From an uncultured Muribaculaceae bacterium (GTDB lineage Bacteria > Bacteroidota > Bacteroidia > Bacteroidales > Muribaculaceae): 64,000 bases of DNA. Within the stretch, counting starts at the first letter, position 1, and the number at the start of each line of letters is the position of its first letter. The position numbers and the translations under genes are program-made. Under the pieces are notes generated by a model. It was not told the DNA's origin. It did no database searches and worked only from the letters and a program-made list of their open reading frames with translations. Location of the stretch: contig CANDNO010000001.1 in NCBI GenBank assembly GCA_947386115.1, positions 1 through 64,000 of the forward strand, in the 5' to 3' direction. Below are positions 46,570 through 55,609 of this stretch, one piece after another.

Positions 46570-49230
46570 TTATCGTCCCGACGCCGATATGATATCCTTG
46601 AGGTGGTCGTTGAAGTGCTTGTTGTCGATGAGCTCCTCGAGAGTAAGGTGCATGCGGTAACGCCAGTAATGGCGCGAGTTGGCCGGCACGTTTATCTGCT
46701 CTTCAAGAGGATTCTCGCGGCGTATCTTTCCGTCGATCGACAGCCAGTCCTGCAACGGCAGTATGCACAGCATCGACGGCGATTTCAGATGCATGTCAAC
46801 AATGCGCTCGCATACCCACGGCTCGGCGAAGTAGGGTGCGTTGCCACCCTCGTGGAGCATCTCGTTGTAAAATGCCTGAGTGGCCTCGCGATTCTCTTCC
46901 CACCATTGGCGTATGCCGCCCATATCGTGGGTCGATGTCGTGCACACCGAGTAGTAGGGATATGTGGCCGGGTCGCCGAAACGCACGGCCGGGTCTTTGG
47001 GCATGCGCTGGATTTCGAGTGAGAGAATCTCAAGGCGATGCATTACCTCGGGCACGCAGTGGGGAATCATGCCAAGATCCTCGGCACACGTGAGCATGCC
47101 GGTGGCATCGATAAGCGGCGGCAGTTTCCACATAGCTTTGTGATACCAGAACTCGTCGTGTCGGTGGTAGAAAAAGTCGTTGTACAGGCGGTCGAAACAC
47201 CAGCGCTGGTAGTCGCTGAGCGAGCGGTAGACATGTGTGAACTGGGCCGAAATGCGGGGATGGTAATGCCCCTGTTGGCGCGGGTCTTCGATGAACAGTA
47301 CGTCATCGATGAGTCCCATCAGTGCGTTGCATATACGGTCGTTTTTCTCGCTCTTTTCAAGTGTAGAGAAGTGTGCTGCAACTTGACGCTGTGTGGCGAA
47401 AGAAGCCTTGAGCCGGTATCGTCCCCAGCCCATGTCGTCGAGGAAAGTAGCCTTGGCTTCATCGCAATACTCACCGAAGAAATCGCGCAACATGTAGTCC
47501 ATTATGAACGGACGTGTGTGCAGGTCGACATCAATGTGGAAGTCGTAGTCACGTGCCATCTCATCGGGCGTAAGGGGCAGAGCCGGGTTGAAGTATCCGA
47601 GCAGACCGTGGATTGCATCCATCGGTATCTGCCATATCCTGAAGAATCCAAGCACATGGTCGATGCGGTATGCGTCGCAATACTCGGCCATCTTTTTGAA
47701 TCGTGCTTTCCACCACGCGAAGCCGTCGAGGCTCATCTCCTCCCAGTTGTAGGTGGGGAAGCCCCAGTTTTGTCCCAGCACCGAGAAGTCGTCGGGTGGG
47801 GCTCCGGCCTGGCAATCGAGGTTGAACAGGCGCGGAGAAATCCAGGCGTCGACACTCGTGCGCGAAATGCCTATGGGGATGTCACCCTTGATGGCGACAC
47901 CATGTGACTGGGCGTAGTCGCTTACATGGCGCAGCTGCTTGTCGAGATTGAATTGCTGGAAGTAGACAAACTCGATGTCGCTGCGATGGCTCTCGATGAA
48001 CGAGTCTATCTGTGCCGTATCATATTTGGCATATTTTTCCCATTTTTCAAAACAGGGAGTGCCATAGATGTCGCGCAGAGCACAGAATGCCGCGTAGGGT
48101 CGCAGCCATGAGACGTTTGCCTCGTAAAATGCCTTGAACTCTTTGCTCTTTATGACCTTGGCTCCGTCTTGAGCGAACAGCTCGCGGGTGTAGGCTATTT
48201 TAGTACGGTTGGCGCGCTCATAGTCAATCTCTTTCAGCTCGTTGAGTTCTCGGGCTATGTTCACGTAGTATTCGCGGCGTGCGGGATCGTTGAGCTGTCC
48301 CATGGCGTCAAGCCGCAGATACATGGGATGGAGTGCAAACGTCGAGTTGGCATTGTAGGGGTATGAATCGGTCCACGTTCCTGTCATCGTTGTGTCGTTG
48401 ATAGGAAGAATCTGGACAAATTTCTGTCCTGTAGCTGCCGCCCAGTCGATCATTTTCTTGAGATCGTAAAAATCACCTACGCCACAGTCCTCGTTGGAGC
48501 GCAACGAGAATATCGGTATGGCTACACCGGCTCCGCGCCAGGTTAGATTCCATTGGGCAAACAGAAGTCCGCTCTCGGTTACGGCATCCCGCTGGTTGAA
48601 GTTTCGTGTCGACAGGTAGCGGTTGGGTCCATCCTCCCATCTCACAATGGCGCGACCGTTTTTCTTGACGACCACCATCTTGTACTCGAAGTCGAGCGGA
48701 AGTTTTTTGAGGCTTATGTTCAGTTGCCAGGTGGGGAAGAGGGCGTCGTTCATCTCGGGCGCTGCTGTGACATCCCAGTTGCCCAGCGCGTCACACGAGC
48801 CGGCCATGACTATAGTCTCGTCGGGCGCAACCATCGGCGCGCCGATGCTTATCAGCAGATTCCCGGCTTTAGGGCATAGCGGTTTGCCGGTTTTCTCGCG
48901 GCGGTTGATGCAGTTGGTGAATGCCTGTGCGTAGTAGGGCTTGTCGGCCGGCATGTCCTGCCAGCGGTCATGAAGGTCGGTGACGGTTGCTGCTTTGTCG
49001 CAGGTGACGCTATGTGGTTTTCCCCACTCCGAGCGGCACACTTTGTTGCCCTTTACGACGTTATAACGGTATTCGACCGCGTTGTCGCTGTCGGCTGTTT
49101 CGGTGGTAGCGCTCCAGGACTGTTCGCCCGAAGGCTTCATCGCTATTGTCTTTTTGACCGGAGACAGTATTTCTACTTCCAGGCTCTCACCGGGAACGGT
49201 GCGGTAATTGATATTAAAATTCAGTTTCAT
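46570..49230 (-). CDS. malQ: 4-alpha-glucanotransferase with two CBM20 domains
   Basis: An 886-residue GH77 disproportionating enzyme of the DPE2-like form: two N-terminal starch-binding CBM20 domains (about 1-95 and 125-215), then the GH77 barrel (235-880), which has the long insertion typical of this subtype. Catalytic residues: nucleophile Asp524 in YRIDHVLG, acid/base Glu717 in TCAEDLGM, Asp769 in STHDMGG. It transfers alpha-1,4-glucan segments and lets the cell use maltose or glycogen-derived oligosaccharides. No signal peptide, so cytoplasmic. Stands alone; functional link to the secreted amylase 30 kb away is an inference. Confidence 0.95.
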   Translation of the reverse strand: MKLNFNINYRTVPGESLEVEILSPVKKTIAMKPSGEQSWSATTETADSDNAVEYRYNVVKGNKVCRSEWGKPHSVTCDKAATVTDLHDRWQDMPADKPYYAQAFTNCINRREKTGKPLCPKAGNLLISIGAPMVAPDETIVMAGSCDALGNWDVTAAPEMNDALFPTWQLNISLKKLPLDFEYKMVVVKKNGRAIVRWEDGPNRYLSTRNFNQRDAVTESGLLFAQWNLTWRGAGVAIPIFSLRSNEDCGVGDFYDLKKMIDWAAATGQKFVQILPINDTTMTGTWTDSYPYNANSTFALHPMYLRLDAMGQLNDPARREYYVNIARELNELKEIDYERANRTKIAYTRELFAQDGAKVIKSKEFKAFYEANVSWLRPYAAFCALRDIYGTPCFEKWEKYAKYDTAQIDSFIESHRSDIEFVYFQQFNLDKQLRHVSDYAQSHGVAIKGDIPIGISRTSVDAWISPRLFNLDCQAGAPPDDFSVLGQNWGFPTYNWEEMSLDGFAWWKARFKKMAEYCDAYRIDHVLGFFRIWQIPMDAIHGLLGYFNPALPLTPDEMARDYDFHIDVDLHTRPFIMDYMLRDFFGEYCDEAKATFLDDMGWGRYRLKASFATQRQVAAHFSTLEKSEKNDRICNALMGLIDDVLFIEDPRQQGHYHPRISAQFTHVYRSLSDYQRWCFDRLYNDFFYHRHDEFWYHKAMWKLPPLIDATGMLTCAEDLGMIPHCVPEVMHRLEILSLEIQRMPKDPAVRFGDPATYPYYSVCTTSTHDMGGIRQWWEENREATQAFYNEMLHEGGNAPYFAEPWVCERIVDMHLKSPSMLCILPLQDWLSIDGKIRRENPLEEQINVPANSRHYWRYRMHLTLEELIDNKHFNDHLKDIISASGR

Positions 49231-49247
49231 ATTTTTCTCATGGCAAA

Positions 49248-49286
49248 GAGGGGAGAAGTCCGAAACAGTCGGTCATTTCTCCCCTC
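49248..49286 (-). terminator. terminator of nrdJ
   Basis: Perfect 10-bp stem GAGGGGAGAA / TTCTCCCCTC (49248-49257, 49277-49286) with a 19-base loop. It lies downstream of nrdJ and within the region just before malQ; only a short T run follows. Confidence 0.65.
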
Positions 49287-49317
49287 CAGTCTATAACGTT
49301 AAAAGCTGGTTATGTGT

Positions 49318-51858
49318 TTATCCACACTTTGATGTTCCGCATGAAGTGCATATCAGGCAACCTTCCTGATAGATCAAGGTCTCCTGTCCGCAGTTGGGGC
49401 ACTTCTGTCCCGAGGCTTTGGTGCCGTTGGGCAGGTATTTCTTAAGTGCGCGTTCAACACCCATTTTCCATGTATTGATCGACTGGCTGTTAAGCTCGAG
49501 CCCACCTACAAGCTTGAGCACCTGGTCGATAGGCATGTCGTAGCGAAGCACGCCCGAGATGAGCTTGGCATAGTTCCAATACTCGGGGTTGAACTTGTCG
49601 CTGAGGCCCTCGATCGTGGTCTTGTGGCCACGCTTGTTGATGAACTGGAAGTCGTAGCGCTTGTTGCCGTTGGCGTCGATAGCCTTGATGATTTTGCCGT
49701 GAGTGATTGATTTGGGCAGGAAGAGGCCCTCCTCATCGTCGGCAAGACCGGTGAAGATCTCGTAAGGTGTGCCCTCGAGCAGACCTACGAATGCAATCCA
49801 TTTCTCCTTGTTGTTCTGGAAGCGCACTACGTCGGCTTCAAGTTCGATGGGACGTTTGGTCACGCGCTGGTGGCGGGGTCCTCCTTCGGCCTTGTCGTCC
49901 GATTTCTTTTTCTCGATCGATACCAGTACGCCCGAGCGTGAACCGTCGCGATAAACGGTACAGCCTTTGCAGCCACATTTCCATGCCTCCATGTACAGGC
50001 GGTTTACGAGTTCCTCGCTCACGTCGTTGGGCAGGTTGATGGTTACCGAGATCGAGTGGTCGACCCAGCGCTGTACCTCACCCTGCATCTTTACCTTCTC
50101 GAGCCAGTCGATGTCGTTGCTGGTGGCGCCGGCGTAGGGCGACTCGGTTACGAGCTGTTTGAGCTCCTCGTCGGTATAGTTGTCTTTAACCTCTTTGCCT
50201 GCGACTTTCATCCAGTCGACAAACTTGGGATGGTAAACGATGTATTCTTCGAATGCGTCGCCGTTCTCGTCGACAAAGTCCACGCGCACGTCGGTATCGT
50301 TGGGATTGACTTTGCGGCGGCGCTTGTAGACGGGGAGGAACACCGGCTCGATGCCCGATGTGGTGCGGGTCATGAGGCTCGTTGTGCCCGTGGGAGCTAT
50401 CGTGAGGCAGGCGATGTTGCGGCGACCATGTTTTGCCATGAGGTCATACAACTCGGGATCCTGCTCTTTGAGGCGTAGTATGTAAGGATTGTTTTTCTCG
50501 CGTTCGGCATCAAATATCTCGAAAGCACCGCGCTCGGTTGCCATTTCAACCGACGAGCGATAGGCTGCGAGAGCTATGCGGCGGTGAACATCGGCCGAGA
50601 AAGCAGTAGCTTCGGGTGTTCCGTATTTGAGTCCCATCGCTGCGAGCATATCACCCTCGGCTGTCGTGCCCACGCCGGTGCGGCGTCCTTTAAGTGTCTT
50701 GGTGCGAATCTTTTCCCATAGGTTGCGCTCGGTGTTTTTAACCTCGGCTGTTTCGGGGTCAGAGTCGATTTTGGCCAGGATTGTGTCGATTTTCTCCATC
50801 TCCAGGTCGATGATATCGTCCATGATGCGCTGTGCCTTGGCCGTATGTTTGGCCAGCAGGTCATAGTCGAATCGGGCGTTGGGAGTGAATGGATCGATTA
50901 CATAAGAATATAGGTTGATGGCCAGCAGGCGGCAACTGTCGTAGGGACAAAGCGGAATCTCGCCGCAGGGGTTGGTCGATATGGTCTGGAAACCAAGGTC
51001 GGCATAGCAATCGGGCAGAGCTTCACGGGTAATCGTGTCCCAGAACAGGACACCGGGCTCGGCCGATTTCCACGCGTTGTGGATGATTTTCTCCCAGATG
51101 GCTTTTGCGTCGACCTCTTTCTTTACCACAGGATTGTCTGAGTCGATAGGATATTGCTGCACGTAGGGGGTGCCGGCAGCTGCCGCACGCATGAACTCAT
51201 CGTCGATGCGCACCGATACGTTGGCTCCGGTAATCTTTCCCTCGGTCATCTTGGCATCGATAAATGCCTCCGAGTCGGGGTGCTTGATGCTTACTGTGAG
51301 CATAAGCGCGCCGCGGCGGCCATCCTGTGCTACCTCGCGTGTAGAGTTGGAGTAACGCTCCATGAACGGTACAAGACCGGTCGATGTGAGTGCCGAGTTC
51401 TTGACGGGCATTCCTTTGGGGCGAATGTGTGAGAGGTCGTGTCCTACACCGCCGCGACGTTTCATAAGCTGTACCTGCTCCTCGTCTATGCGTATCACGC
51501 CGCCGTATGAGTCGGGCTTGCCGTCAAGTCCTATAACGAAACAGTTGGACAGCGATCCCACTTGCAGATTGTTGCCGATACCCGACATCGGGCTGCCCTG
51601 AGGAACGATATACTTGAAGTCTTTCAGATAGCCGAACACTTCGTCGTGGCTCATGGGATTGGGATACTTCGACTCGATACGCACAATCTCCGATGCTATG
51701 CGGTGGTGCATATCGTCGGGAGTGAGCTCGAAATAGTTGCCGAACGAGTCTTTAAGAGCATATTTGCTCACCCACACACGGGCGGCAAGCTCGTCGCCCT
51801 CGAAGTACTTGAGCGTCTCGTCGTACGCTTCATTATAGGTATAAGTTTTCTTTTCCAT
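49318..51858 (-). CDS. nrdJ: class II (adenosylcobalamin-dependent) ribonucleotide reductase
   Basis: An 846-residue reductase making deoxyribonucleotides with vitamin B12 as radical source. SLSNCFVIGLDGK near the N-terminal part, RRGGVGHDLSHIRP, and the active-site TNPCGEIPLCPYDSC with the catalytic cysteine; APTGTTSLM follows. The C-terminus carries a zinc-like CPNCG ... CLICTSCGTSKCG. The ATG at 51858 was chosen since the conserved sequence follows it directly. No cobalamin riboswitch was recognised upstream. Single-gene unit. Confidence 0.93.
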   Translation of the reverse strand: MEKKTYTYNEAYDETLKYFEGDELAARVWVSKYALKDSFGNYFELTPDDMHHRIASEIVRIESKYPNPMSHDEVFGYLKDFKYIVPQGSPMSGIGNNLQVGSLSNCFVIGLDGKPDSYGGVIRIDEEQVQLMKRRGGVGHDLSHIRPKGMPVKNSALTSTGLVPFMERYSNSTREVAQDGRRGALMLTVSIKHPDSEAFIDAKMTEGKITGANVSVRIDDEFMRAAAAGTPYVQQYPIDSDNPVVKKEVDAKAIWEKIIHNAWKSAEPGVLFWDTITREALPDCYADLGFQTISTNPCGEIPLCPYDSCRLLAINLYSYVIDPFTPNARFDYDLLAKHTAKAQRIMDDIIDLEMEKIDTILAKIDSDPETAEVKNTERNLWEKIRTKTLKGRRTGVGTTAEGDMLAAMGLKYGTPEATAFSADVHRRIALAAYRSSVEMATERGAFEIFDAEREKNNPYILRLKEQDPELYDLMAKHGRRNIACLTIAPTGTTSLMTRTTSGIEPVFLPVYKRRRKVNPNDTDVRVDFVDENGDAFEEYIVYHPKFVDWMKVAGKEVKDNYTDEELKQLVTESPYAGATSNDIDWLEKVKMQGEVQRWVDHSISVTINLPNDVSEELVNRLYMEAWKCGCKGCTVYRDGSRSGVLVSIEKKKSDDKAEGGPRHQRVTKRPIELEADVVRFQNNKEKWIAFVGLLEGTPYEIFTGLADDEEGLFLPKSITHGKIIKAIDANGNKRYDFQFINKRGHKTTIEGLSDKFNPEYWNYAKLISGVLRYDMPIDQVLKLVGGLELNSQSINTWKMGVERALKKYLPNGTKASGQKCPNCGQETLIYQEGCLICTSCGTSKCG

Positions 51859-52154
51859 TGGAGTAGATTTTCTGAGTGCAAAGTTTACAAAAATTTCCAT
51901 CTTTCACAATACCCCGATGCACAATGTTGATAACTTCTGGATAATTAATTTTGCCCCACCGGCCTGTCGCACTCAGCGCATCTTCCATTCCCCCAGCGTA
52001 TAAGCTGATTACACCATATCTTTAACTGCACAAAAACAGAAAACCTAAGCCGCTAAAATCTTTAAGAAGATAATTTTTCCCGTCTTGTTTCGCCCGCCTC
52101 TTCCCAAATCAAACTAGCCCGAAATATCGAGAGTGAAAAAGTCAGATTTTTTAG

Positions 52155-52162
52155 TAAATTTG
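52155..52162 (+). promoter_or_regulatory. -7 element of the DUF3800 gene
   Basis: TAAATTTG is a full match to TAnnTTTG and ends 8 bases before the ATG at 52171; no clear -33 box. The mRNA would be nearly leaderless. Confidence 0.45.
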
Positions 52163-52170
52163 TACTTACA

Positions 52171-52929
52171 ATGGCAACTAAAAATATTAATAAATCAAAA
52201 TACTATCTCTACATTGACGAGTGTGGGGATCATCAGTTGGAAAAATTCAATCCGAATTTTCCAATTTTTACATTGTGCGGGTTCTTGGTTCCCGGAGATA
52301 AACTTGAAACATTGGAGGCTGCTGTTAAAGACTTCAAACGAGAGTTTTTCAATGATGAAGGTGTGATAATACATTCACGCGACATACGAAAACAGGAAAA
52401 AGCATATTCGATTTTACAGTACCCCGAAGTACGCAACAGGTTTTACGAAGGCTTAAATAATATTCTCGGTCAATCAGGTGCGTATGTTATCGTATGTTGC
52501 TCAATACTTAAAGAGCCATTTGTAGAGAGATTCAGCCGAGGCGAAGATGTATATGGCCTGTCGCTAAAATATCTAATTGAACGAGCAATATTTTGTATGG
52601 ACGATAATGTAGATGATGGGATTCTTGAAATATATATAGAGCGTCGAGGCGTTAAGCAAGACCGCGCACTACTCAACTATTATAACAGATTGAGAGCCAT
52701 AGGCACGAAATGGGTGACAGCCGAGCGCTTGATTTCAAGATTAGGTAGGTTCATATTCAGCTACAAGAAAGATAATGTAATCGGATTACAACTTGCTGAT
52801 TTGGTAGCATATCCAATAACACGTCATGTCCTTGATCCTAATGCTCCTAATCCTGCGTATGAGATAATACGCGATAAGATATACACTTATAAGGGAGCCG
52901 TATTGGGGTTGAAAATTATACCGCATTAA
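52171..52929 (+). CDS. DUF3800 domain protein
   Basis: A 252-residue protein of the DUF3800 family, which has an RNase H-like fold. The N-terminal YYLYIDECGDHQ carries the conserved acidic pair, with VIIHSRDIRK around residue 70, LEIYIERRGVKQDR in the middle and VIGLQLADLVAYPITRHV near the end. DUF3800 genes are common on mobile elements and near defence loci, but the function is not settled. AT-rich and isolated between core operons, so acquisition is likely. A predicted small RNA on the opposite strand ends 9 bases beyond its stop. Confidence 0.85.
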   Translation: MATKNINKSKYYLYIDECGDHQLEKFNPNFPIFTLCGFLVPGDKLETLEAAVKDFKREFFNDEGVIIHSRDIRKQEKAYSILQYPEVRNRFYEGLNNILGQSGAYVIVCCSILKEPFVERFSRGEDVYGLSLKYLIERAIFCMDDNVDDGILEIYIERRGVKQDRALLNYYNRLRAIGTKWVTAERLISRLGRFIFSYKKDNVIGLQLADLVAYPITRHVLDPNAPNPAYEIIRDKIYTYKGAVLGLKIIPH

Positions 52930-52937
52930 AAAGGGTA

Positions 52938-53053
52938 CAAAAAAGGGAAGTCGTTAGACCTCCCTTCCAATCGGTATACCCCGATTTCTAAAATCGTTGC
53001 TTGTGCCCCGAAGTATTTCTTTGATAAGGGGGAAATTCAGACCCCGTATAGTG
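52938..53053 (-). ncRNA. predicted small RNA, about 115 nt
   Basis: A full-consensus promoter on the minus strand is followed about 115 bases later by a hairpin and six T, with no open reading frame between. The transcript would contain a GGGG/CCCC hairpin, a CGATTT-TAG-AAATCG hairpin (52982-52996) and a closing pair TATAC/GTATA. The ends given are predicted: start 5-7 bases after the -7 box, end in the T run. I do not recognise tmRNA, SRP RNA or RNase P RNA features. It could be a 6S-like or regulatory RNA. Confidence 0.55.
52939..52966 (-). terminator. terminator of the predicted small RNA
   Basis: AAGGGAAGTC (52943-52952) pairs with GACCTCCCTT (52957-52966), one mismatch, short loop, followed by six T on the minus strand. 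On the plus strand it could also act for the DUF3800 gene, though no T run follows there. Confidence 0.7.
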
Positions 53054-53058
53054 TAATG

Positions 53059-53089
53059 CAAAGATAGTGATAATCTTGCAACCTACAAA
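53059..53089 (-). promoter_or_regulatory. promoter of the predicted small RNA
   Basis: TTTG (53089-53086), 19-base spacer, TATCTTTG (53066-53059) on the minus strand: exact consensus match with no protein gene in the next 125 bases on this strand. The remaining 230 bases to the DUF1846 gene hold only its -7 box. Confidence 0.75.
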
Positions 53090-53302
53090 ATTTCAACGCT
53101 CAAATAATATAAAAAGTTTTATTAATTATCTGCCGGCGCGCTCTTCCAATTTGGTATGCAACATGGTGAATGAGGTTATTTGGTTGTTAATAAGGGTTCA
53201 ATGCCGATGGCCTCGCTCGCGCTTAATGATTGCTGTATTTGAATAATTGAAAAGGTTATTTTTTATTCGTCGACGGGGTGTGAGAGTTTCGCCAAAAATT
53301 AG

Positions 53303-53310
53303 TAACTTTG
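53303..53310 (+). promoter_or_regulatory. -7 element of the DUF1846-nitroreductase operon
   Basis: TAACTTTG is a full TAnnTTTG match ending 8 bases before the ATG at 53319; the -33 region is weak. Nearly leaderless mRNA predicted. Confidence 0.5.
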
Positions 53311-53318
53311 CGGGCATT

Positions 53319-54782
53319 ATGACACAGGGATTTGATAACGACAAGTATCTGAAAATTCAGTCTGAGCACATTAAAGAACGTATAGCTCAGTTCGGTAACA
53401 AACTCTATCTCGAGTTGGGTGGTAAACTTTTTGACGACTATCATGCCAGTCGCGTTTTGCCGGGGTTTCAGCCCGACAGTAAGCTGAAAATGCTTCAGCA
53501 GCTTCGCGATCAAGCCGAAATAGTAATTGTCATAAGCGCCCTCGATATCGAGAAAAACAAGGTCAGAAATGACTTGGGCATTACCTACGATATGGACGTG
53601 TTGCGACTGCGCACGGAGTTTATGAATCGTGGTTTCCTCGTCAGCTCGGTTTGCGTCACCCATTACAATGGCCAGATTAGCGCCGATGCATTCCGTCGCA
53701 AACTCGACCGCATGGGTATCACGGTCTACTATCATTATACTATAGAAGGTTATCCTACCAATGCCGACCTCATTGCGTCCGACGACGGTTTTGGTCACAA
53801 CGACTATATCGAGACCACGCGTCCGCTCGTAATCGTAACAGCACCCGGTCCCGGCAGCGGCAAGATGGCCGTATGCCTCAGCCAGCTCTACAATGAGCAC
53901 AAACGTGGTGTCGAGGCCGGCTATGCCAAGTTCGAGACGTTCCCCGTCTGGAGCCTTCCGCTCAAACATCCCGTGAATATTGCCTACGAGGCTGCCACCG
54001 CCGACCTCAACGACGTTAATATGATCGACCCGTTCCACCTCGAGGCCTACGGAAAGACTGCTATAAACTATAACCGCGATATCGAGATTTTCCCGGTGCT
54101 GAACGCTCTGTTTGAGGGCATATATGGCGAAAATCCCTATAAGTCGCCCACCGACATGGGTGTCAACATGGTCGGTTTCTGCATAAGCGACGACGAGGTT
54201 TGCCGCGACGCTTCACGCAACGAAATCATTCGCCGTTATTTCACCGCGCTTAACAACATGGCGCAGGGCGAGGGCAACGAAGCCGAGGTGAGCAAGATTT
54301 CCTTGCTCTTCAAGCAGGCCGGCATCGACCTGTCTTACCGTAAGTGTATCAAGGCTGCCCGTGATCGTGCCGAGCGTAGCGGACGCCCCAGCTCGGCCAT
54401 TGAACTTGCCGACGGTACAATCATCACAGCCGAGACAAGCGAACTGTTAGGCCCGAGTTCAGCATTGATTCTCAATGCTGTAAAGCATCTTGCAGGTATC
54501 GAGCACGACCTCAAGCTCATTCCGCAGGAAATGATCGAGCCTATACAGCACACCAAGCTCACATACCTCAAAGGCCGTAACCCCCGCTTGCACAGCGACG
54601 AGGTTCTTGTGGCATTGTCGGTGCTGAGTACTCACGACGAGCGTTGCCGCCGTGCCCTCGAAGTGCTTCCCGAGCTACAGGGCTGCCAGATGCACTCTAC
54701 CGTGATGCTTGGCGAGGTCGACCACAAGATTTTCAAACGTCTCGGCGTAGGTCTCACTTGCGATCCCGCAAAAAAGAACTGA
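53319..54782 (+). CDS. DUF1846 family protein
   Basis: A 487-residue cytoplasmic protein of the DUF1846 family. FDNDKYLKIQSEHIKERI at the N-terminus, AEIVIVISALDIEKNKVR, and a P-loop-like VTAPGPGSGKMAV near residue 190, followed by HPVNIAYEAATADLNDVNMI. The family has solved structures, but its biochemical role is not settled. The ATG at 53319 was chosen because it lies just after the -7 box and begins the conserved region. The nitroreductase gene starts two bases after its stop. Confidence 0.93.
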   Translation: MTQGFDNDKYLKIQSEHIKERIAQFGNKLYLELGGKLFDDYHASRVLPGFQPDSKLKMLQQLRDQAEIVIVISALDIEKNKVRNDLGITYDMDVLRLRTEFMNRGFLVSSVCVTHYNGQISADAFRRKLDRMGITVYYHYTIEGYPTNADLIASDDGFGHNDYIETTRPLVIVTAPGPGSGKMAVCLSQLYNEHKRGVEAGYAKFETFPVWSLPLKHPVNIAYEAATADLNDVNMIDPFHLEAYGKTAINYNRDIEIFPVLNALFEGIYGENPYKSPTDMGVNMVGFCISDDEVCRDASRNEIIRRYFTALNNMAQGEGNEAEVSKISLLFKQAGIDLSYRKCIKAARDRAERSGRPSSAIELADGTIITAETSELLGPSSALILNAVKHLAGIEHDLKLIPQEMIEPIQHTKLTYLKGRNPRLHSDEVLVALSVLSTHDERCRRALEVLPELQGCQMHSTVMLGEVDHKIFKRLGVGLTCDPAKKN

Positions 54783-54784
54783 TT

Positions 54785-55528
54785 ATGGTGAATAACGACT
54801 ACTGGATGTCACGCCGCACCGTGCGCCGATATACCGATCGCGCCGTTCCCGACGAGCTGTTGCGCGATATGCTCCTTAAAGCATCCCATGCACCCACAAC
54901 GGGCAACATGCAGCTGTATAGCGTGATCGTTACTCGCGACGAAGCCGGCAAGCGCGCTTTGGCTCCGACTCATTTCAATCAGCCTCAGATCATGGGATGT
55001 GATGTCGTGCTCACGTTCTGTGCCGACCTCAACCGTTTCTCGCGCTGGTGCAGCGAGCGCAACGCCGACCCATGTTATGACAATATGCAGTCGCTCATGT
55101 CGGCAATCCAGGATACAGTCATTGTCGCTCAGCAGTTCAATACCATCGCCGAACAAAACGGATTGGGATGTTGCTGGCTGGGCACCACAACCTATAATGC
55201 CCCTGAGATCGCCGAGGTGTTGTCGCTCCCTAAGCTGGTAGTTCCTGTAACCACACTTACAGTCGGTTATCCTGCCGAGATGCCCGCCGACTGTGGCCGC
55301 CTGCCGGTAGATGCGTTAATTCACGACAGTAAGTATAAGGACTATAGCCGTGACGATCTCGACCGACTGTATGCCGAGAAAGAAGCCCGTGACGACAGCC
55401 GCATGTTTGTTGCCGAAAACGGCAAGGAAACGCTCGCCCAAGTCTTTACCGACGTTCGTTATCCCCGCGCCAACAATGAACTTTTCAGCGAAAAGTTCAT
55501 GGCCTACCTCAAGGAAGCCGGCTTCTAA
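54785..55528 (+). CDS. NADPH-dependent nitroreductase family protein
   Basis: A 247-residue FMN-dependent oxidoreductase of the NfsA/FRP-like type: SRRTVRRYTDRAVPDELL and LLKASHAPTTGNMQLY (FMN-binding) near the N-terminus, GLGCCWLGTTTYN and VVPVTTLTVGYPAE in the middle. Its physiological substrate is unknown; flavin or nitro compound reduction is usual. Two bases after the DUF1846 gene, so cotranscribed. Ends before a strong terminator. Confidence 0.9.
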   Translation: MVNNDYWMSRRTVRRYTDRAVPDELLRDMLLKASHAPTTGNMQLYSVIVTRDEAGKRALAPTHFNQPQIMGCDVVLTFCADLNRFSRWCSERNADPCYDNMQSLMSAIQDTVIVAQQFNTIAEQNGLGCCWLGTTTYNAPEIAEVLSLPKLVVPVTTLTVGYPAEMPADCGRLPVDALIHDSKYKDYSRDDLDRLYAEKEARDDSRMFVAENGKETLAQVFTDVRYPRANNELFSEKFMAYLKEAGF

Positions 55529-55533
55529 ACAAA

Positions 55534-55577
55534 TTAAAAACGTAGGGACATGCCGAAAGGTATGTCCCTACGTTTTT
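55534..55577. terminator. bidirectional terminator between nitroreductase and metY
   Basis: Long stem with arms 55536-55554 and 55559-55577 (AAAAACGTAGGGACAT / ATGTCCCTACGTTTTT) and a GAAA-type loop, flanked by A and T runs, between convergent genes. Confidence 0.9.
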
Positions 55578-55609
55578 GATTAACAATAGCTATGTCACAA
55601 AAGCACAAC

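Noticed and set aside
49318..49326. Perfect DnaA box TTATCCACA at the end of nrdJ
   Set aside because: A single copy inside the coding end of a gene without neighbours is expected by chance at this scale.
51859..52170. Cobalamin riboswitch upstream of nrdJ
   Set aside because: No B12-box-like conserved segment was recognised on the minus strand, and the predicted leader is short.
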